From NCBI GenBank assembly GCA_003024985.2, contig PXIH01S0008157.1: a DNA stretch of 12,144 nt; one strand, 5' to 3'. Source of the DNA: Euperipatoides rowelli. Lineage: Eukaryota > Onychophora > Udeonychophora > Euonychophora > Peripatopsidae. Positions 8,301 through 12,144 of this stretch are shown here, one piece after another (within the stretch, counting starts at the first letter, position 1; every line of letters begins with the position of its first letter). Position numbers and translations under genes: made by a program. The notes beneath the pieces are model-generated. The model searched no databases. It saw only the letters and a program-made list of their open reading frames with translations, and was not told the origin of the DNA.

Positions 8301-8746
8301 CTTATTATATTTATTTATTATTAATTTGTATATATTTATTGAAGCAAATAATAAATGTACTTTGTAATTTATTTATTTTGGGGATTGATTGATGTATATG
8401 TTTTTATTTTGAAATCGAATGTAATTTTATTTTATTTTATTTGTTTACTTCTAAAGGTATTGCCAATCAGCCAATCTATGTCTAAATTATCCCCTGCCAT
8501 TATCCCCTAAAGCCCATTTGATGAAAGCTGTCAAGAAAGTAGTTATTTGTTTATTTAAATTAAAATCTACAAAGATTTTAATCATAAGAAGTCAGAAACT
8601 TTTATTTAATCAGTTAAATTACGTTTTTGAAGATGTGTTTGGTTACCTTAGCAACAAGATGGAGCTGAGAAAAATATGTTTAATATTTAATAAAAAGTTT
8701 TTATTACGTCATTATTATTGTTTGTTATTATTACCGGATGGTGCTG
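8301..8746. other. no supported feature
   Basis: AT-rich sequence with short T/A runs. A small duplication of ATTATCCCCT occurs near 8487-8507. An 82-codon frame on the plus strand (8518-8766) is rich in K, I, L and F and looks like chance translation of AT-rich DNA. Confidence 0.4.
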
Positions 8747-8792
8747 TTGTAAATAATTTTGCATAAAAGGAAGTTTATGCTTGACATAGCAA

Positions 8793-8850
8793 CCAATCAG
8801 CTGTTTTGTGGGTGTGGAAGAGACACATCTAGCAACTGTTGTGTATAAAT
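8793..8850 (+). promoter_or_regulatory. promoter-like CCAAT plus TATA arrangement
   Basis: CCAATCAG at 8793-8800 is followed 43 bp later by TATAAAT at 8844-8850. The surrounding 90 bp (from GACATAGCAA to the TATA box) is less AT-rich than its neighbours, so these motifs are slightly more meaningful than in bulk AT sequence. The stretch could be the promoter of an unrecognised retroelement LTR starting near TGTTG at about 8743, or chance. No transcript evidence can be given. Confidence 0.25.
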
Positions 8851-9123
8851 TAAGAAAAAATCTAAGTAAATTCATTCTGGTGATAATTTTCCTGAACACC
8901 CAGTTTCATCATCTACTAGCCTGATGCTGAAGATGATTTCATATCTTTCCAATCAAACCTAATATTTTTAATATGATTTGCTATAAATTATATTGTATTT
9001 ATTAGCAATGAATATAAACAACGAAGCAGAATTGAAATTTTAACAAAATCATTAATCATAATGTTCCAGATAAATTTTACCAAAGTTATTTTAATCTAAT
9101 GTATCCCGAGCAAGCAGATGTAA

Positions 9124-9309
9124 ATAAACCAATACAATACAGAACCAAGCAGACAAACTGATGTTATGAAAGCAGATAATCCAGCAGAAATTCAAACCAA
9201 ACTGTTAAACCAGACTTCAACTGTAAAATCCATTTTAAAAGAGTCTGTTCCAGATATAAACATTGTAGCAGATACTTTAAGATCCAGAGACATTTTTTAT
9301 TCCATTTAA
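9124..9309 (+). other. short open frame of unknown origin
   Basis: After a TAA at 9121 the frame is open to a TAA at 9307, with one ATG at 9166. It includes NPAEIQTKLLNQTSTVKSIL and VADTLRSRDIFYSI. The composition (mixed polar residues, E/D/K/R balance, Q and N) looks more protein-like than other short frames here, and the DNA is richer in C than its surroundings. I do not recognise a family. It may be an ORF1/gag-like remnant of a mobile element or a missed host exon, but no convincing splice pair was identified. Confidence 0.3.
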
Positions 9310-10200
9310 AATTCAATAAACCCAGTTCCTAACTTAAAAACTTACTCCCCTCCTTTCCCTTTAAATACCATAGATTGACTATACCTAAAATTCATCTAAA
9401 TTAATTTTAGTCATGGCTTATTTTTAATATTCTATAAAATATCATTGGGAATTTATTAATTGTAATATTTTGGGAATGGTGATTTTATTGTTAAAATATA
9501 ATTTTAAAAGAATAAACATGTTTTGCTAATTCAATTTTTGCCTGTGTGTGTGACCCTCATTATTTTTATCAAACTGTATTTTTAATTTCCGTCAGATGTC
9601 TTTAAATGTTGGGTATGTGTGATAGGGGTGGCAGCTAATTTTATCTATTGAAAAATAAAGAAGAAATTATTTCTCCTCATTACTTTCCTTGGGCAGCACT
9701 TGGTCGTATATTTTATTAAAGTTAATAAAATAGGGTCCCCTCTCAACTTATTACATGTTGCAATCTAATATCAAATATTAAGAATAAATAAAAACTAGCA
9801 TATTGTAATATGTAATCCTTTATCTCTGGTTAACATCTTAGAGTTGCTTATACTTATAAATAAGCTTATTTGTGAATGGTTATTAATTTAGGCTTTCGCA
9901 AATCTGTGTAAGTAGTAGATCTATACTAAGATGTGGTAATTAAATGGTTATTATACCTGTCTAGTTTTATTATGTTATGTATTTGCATAATGGATGAACC
10001 AATGTTAGAAATGACTAAGGTTATCTATGTGTAGAGTATAATAAGTAAAACAGGACTTACCTCTGCAATAAATATTGTCAATTTGTAGAGATGACTTACG
10101 CAGGTAGGCTATTTTTACACATGATGATAATTATAATGTTGTAGACTTACTTAGTTTATATAAAATCAAATAGTTAGTCTTAAAATAGAATAGGGTTCAA
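9310..10200. other. no supported feature
   Basis: AT-rich stretch without a recognisable gene or repeat family. A pyrimidine-rich run at about 9346-9361 would be a purine tract on the minus strand but is not followed by a TG LTR start. Several AATAAA sequences are present but unremarkable in this composition. Confidence 0.4.
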
Positions 10201-10219
10201 AAATTAGGGGGACTGAACT

Positions 10220-10310
10220 CTATAAGGCTGGCTATAACGACCCGGTGAAGCCCACGTTCAGAGATTGGTATCTGACAGAAGAATTTTGGTAATTGCTATT
10301 TATTACCAGA
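10220..10310. other. GC-richer patch with a hairpin
   Basis: The stretch at 10228-10262 (GGCTGGCTATAACGACCCGG, then GAAGCCCACGTTCA) stands out from the AT-rich surroundings. About 25 bp further right a hairpin is formed by TGGTAAT (10287-10293) and ATTACCA (10302-10308) with an 8-nt loop. I tested it mentally for tRNA A/B boxes and 5S rRNA and found no convincing match. It may be a fragment of a SINE or another repeat. Confidence 0.3.
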
Positions 10311-10321
10311 TGGCTGAATAT

Positions 10322-11314
10322 TTATAATTGAGTTTTTGTGTGTTGATTTTTTTTAATTTGATCTAATAGTGTTTCCATGTGATTCAAAAGAGGAAACAAA
10401 CTTTTCTGTAAACAATTTATTCTTTTCAACGGAGTATTATGATCCAAAGTTGATGAAAGAAGGCACATGTCCTTCCTAATTTCAGCAGGCAGATATTTAT
10501 TAATTCTATACAATTTGTTTTTAAGTATGTAGACTTTAAAAATTTGATATTTGTCTATTATTTTCAGAGTAATCCAAACAGGTAGAATTTTGGTTGATTT
10601 GAGGTAATGGGACCCTATTGAGTTTTATGTGCATTTAACATTTGAATATTTGATATACTAAGAAAATTTTTTAAAAAAAGTCATCAACAGAATCCATAAG
10701 CTGCAAGTCAAGAGAAATAGTCCATGTGAAACTAAGTTCCTCTTTCTTGCCTCCAGTCCAACATGTTTACTCTCTTGTACTGAGATTCCAGAAGTTTAAT
10801 TTTTTTTCTGCAATTCATAATTCCCCTCCAAAGTTTCTGCAATTCATAACTTCCCTCCAAAGCTTTTAATAGGATCAGAATTAGACATGTATTGTTTTCT
10901 ATTATGTTAAAGCGTCCCACCAGTAGTTCATACTTCTCATTCTCCATACCCATATCAAATATCGAATCCATTTTATTATTAAATATACCAAAAGGGTTTT
11001 ATGAGTTAGTGGGTGGAGTAGAATTTAATTTGGTAGGTGGAGGGATATTGACCAGTGAATATGTAAATGGGGCAAAATAGTGATTCTACCTCATTTTAGG
11101 GATCTATCCAATCTTTCCTGTTAATAAATTCAATGAGAAGAGATTGTGATTTATTTAGAGATTTTAAGGGAGTAACCGTTTTACTATGGCTATGATTAAC
11201 TGGCCCATAGTTGGGCTCAATTCCATTCATTAATAAAAAAATATCAGGCATCGAATTTATTGAGAAAAATGTTAGCAAATCCTTTAGTAATGAGTAGGGG
11301 CATTTGTTTCTCAT
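10322..11314 (-). pseudogene. decayed LINE-like protein with 2A-like leader
   Basis: Reading right to left, the frame 11314-11096 contains PDIFLLMNGIEPNYGP at about 11248-11201. This closely resembles the leader of many animal non-LTR retrotransposon proteins, where a hydrophobic stretch is followed by a 2A-like ribosome-skipping motif (D-V/I-E-x-N-P-G-P). Here D is replaced by G and the first P of NPGP by Y, so skipping would not be expected. Further down are a Pro/Thr/Ser-rich segment (about 11065-11010), a charged, possibly coiled-coil segment (frame 10971-10732, with MENEKYELL and KIKLLESQYKR) and another frame 10513-10322. These pieces are in different frames separated by stops. They may be the remains of one ORF1-type protein; that link is inference. 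No endonuclease or reverse transcriptase motif is seen here. Confidence 0.4.
10806..10863. repeat. two-copy 29-bp tandem duplication
   Basis: Positions 10806-10834 and 10835-10863 are 26/29 identical, both starting TTCTGCAATTCATAA. Because 29 is not a multiple of three, the minus-strand frame across it reads the two copies in different frames (SYELQK against IMNCRK), so the duplication itself shifts the frame and supports calling the LINE-like region a pseudogene. Confidence 0.85.
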
Positions 11315-12144
11315 TAAGCACGATAGAATGAATTAAGTAATAATAGTGATAATTTTAAAATTCTTCAACCAAAAGTTGATTTTTTTTTTTTTGCTTAAAA
11401 ATGTGATTTAAAATCACAACAAAAAACTAAATTCTTGTCATAAAACAAAATATCAAAACACAATACTATACGAAAAATGGTATTTTTTTAAACAAGTGTT
11501 GTAAAATTAACCTATTTGAAATTAAAAAATAAATAAATTAATTAAAATAACACATTTTTTTAAAAATATGTTTCCTCATTAATAGTTATTTTAATCTTAA
11601 ATGAATATCTTTCAATCATATCAACTCAAAATAATTTTACTGTCAGCTCAGATTGTAAAAATTTTCAGAGATTTTGATTTATTAAAGGATGCTCTTCCAG
11701 AACCTTTGTATAAACAAATAACAACTGCAAGTGCAGCGAACATAGAAGTTTAGTCTACAAAGTCTTTTGACCTATAGTTTTAAATAAAATAATTTCTTCA
11801 AATTAAGGGAAAATAAATTATCACCACAGATATGCATGCACATGTTTTCTCCTTGATTGAAAACTGTTATTTTATAGTTCAGTATTTCCAAGCAATAAAA
11901 ATGACAAAAATATCTGTAATAACAAAATATATTTGTTAATATTTTGTAAAGTCTATACTTTGCCATCTTGTTCCAAATTAAAATTATTGATTGATGAATA
12001 TTGCATTAAAGGTATACTATCACCAAAATTTTTATTAATGCATATGGAAAAGGTATCCAAATAATTCAAGAATTTCTAATTTTTATTTAAATTTAATGCC
12101 CCCTTGATTTTATATTAATATTTTAAAATTTTGCTGACGTAGGT
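11315..12144. other. no supported feature
   Basis: Very AT-rich sequence with homopolymer runs (13 T near 11380). A short palindrome lies at 11402-11418 (TGTGATTT, A, AAATCACA). The minus-strand frame at 11772-11966 is rich in Y, F, C and L and looks like chance. No gene, repeat family or RNA is recognised. Confidence 0.45.

Noticed and set aside
8518-8766. 82-codon plus-strand frame and overlapping minus-strand frame (8687-8899)
   Set aside because: Composition is that of translated AT-rich DNA (K, I, L, F, Y). Each overlaps the other on the opposite strand and no motif is visible.
9340-9370. Purine tract on the minus strand resembling a retroelement polypurine tract
   Set aside because: It is followed by TAAG rather than a TG LTR start, and no pol end is found beside it.
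10228-10275. Possible tRNA or tRNA-derived SINE head
   Set aside because: No A box with the required bases and only a weak B-box-like word; no cloverleaf can be drawn.
8726-10315. Shared word TTATTACC(A/G)GATGG at about 8728 and 10301
   Set aside because: Similarity does not extend beyond about 16 bases on either side, so it is probably chance.
11772-11966. 64-codon minus-strand frame with several Cys and His
   Set aside because: The Cys and His are not in zinc-finger spacing, and the sequence is low-complexity AT-rich translation.

Overview
The window looks like intronic and intergenic DNA of an animal nuclear genome. It is very AT-rich. The only host coding sequence I can support is one short exon with eukaryotic splice sites, and nearly everything else recognisable is decayed transposable elements. 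No bacterial operon, ribosome-binding site, tRNA, rRNA or CRISPR array is visible. The mix (a Ty3/gypsy element with a Mag-type Gag, a Charlie/Tip100-like hAT miniature element, LINE fragments including one with a decayed 2A-like stretch) and the base composition suggest an invertebrate. A mollusc such as a freshwater snail is plausible, but that is inference with low confidence.

Layout, left to right. Positions 103-640 hold GC-rich GGGCCCC blocks and about four diverged copies of a repeat, probably a fragment of a DNA transposon. At 2445-2553 lies an exon (+) encoding the start of a UBA domain that closely resembles UBAC1 (KPC2). It has a branch point, acceptor and donor, so most of the window is probably UBAC1 intron. 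Positions 2827-3430 are a complete 604-bp non-autonomous hAT element with a perfect 8-bp target duplication and nine copies of a GAGCAC motif. Positions 3627-3900 are a very diverged minisatellite.

Positions 4313-7330 contain two gypsy-type LTR retrotransposon pieces placed back to back. On the minus strand are the end of pol (frameshifted), a polypurine tract and the start of a 3' LTR. On the plus strand are a probable 5' LTR, a primer-binding-site-like sequence and a gag pseudogene with four in-frame stops and one frameshift. Next comes a broken LINE endonuclease on the minus strand (7686-8265). Positions 8747-9310 hold an unidentified promoter-like stretch and a short open frame. A second minus-strand LINE-like pseudogene at 10322-11314 carries a degenerate 2A-like motif. 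The remaining AT-rich stretches show no supported feature.

No autonomous mobile element in the window is intact. I see no strong case for a previously undescribed system. The best leads are the asymmetric subterminal motif array of the hAT element, the head-to-head gypsy remnants, the decayed 2A-like LINE leader and the unidentified frame at 9124-9309.
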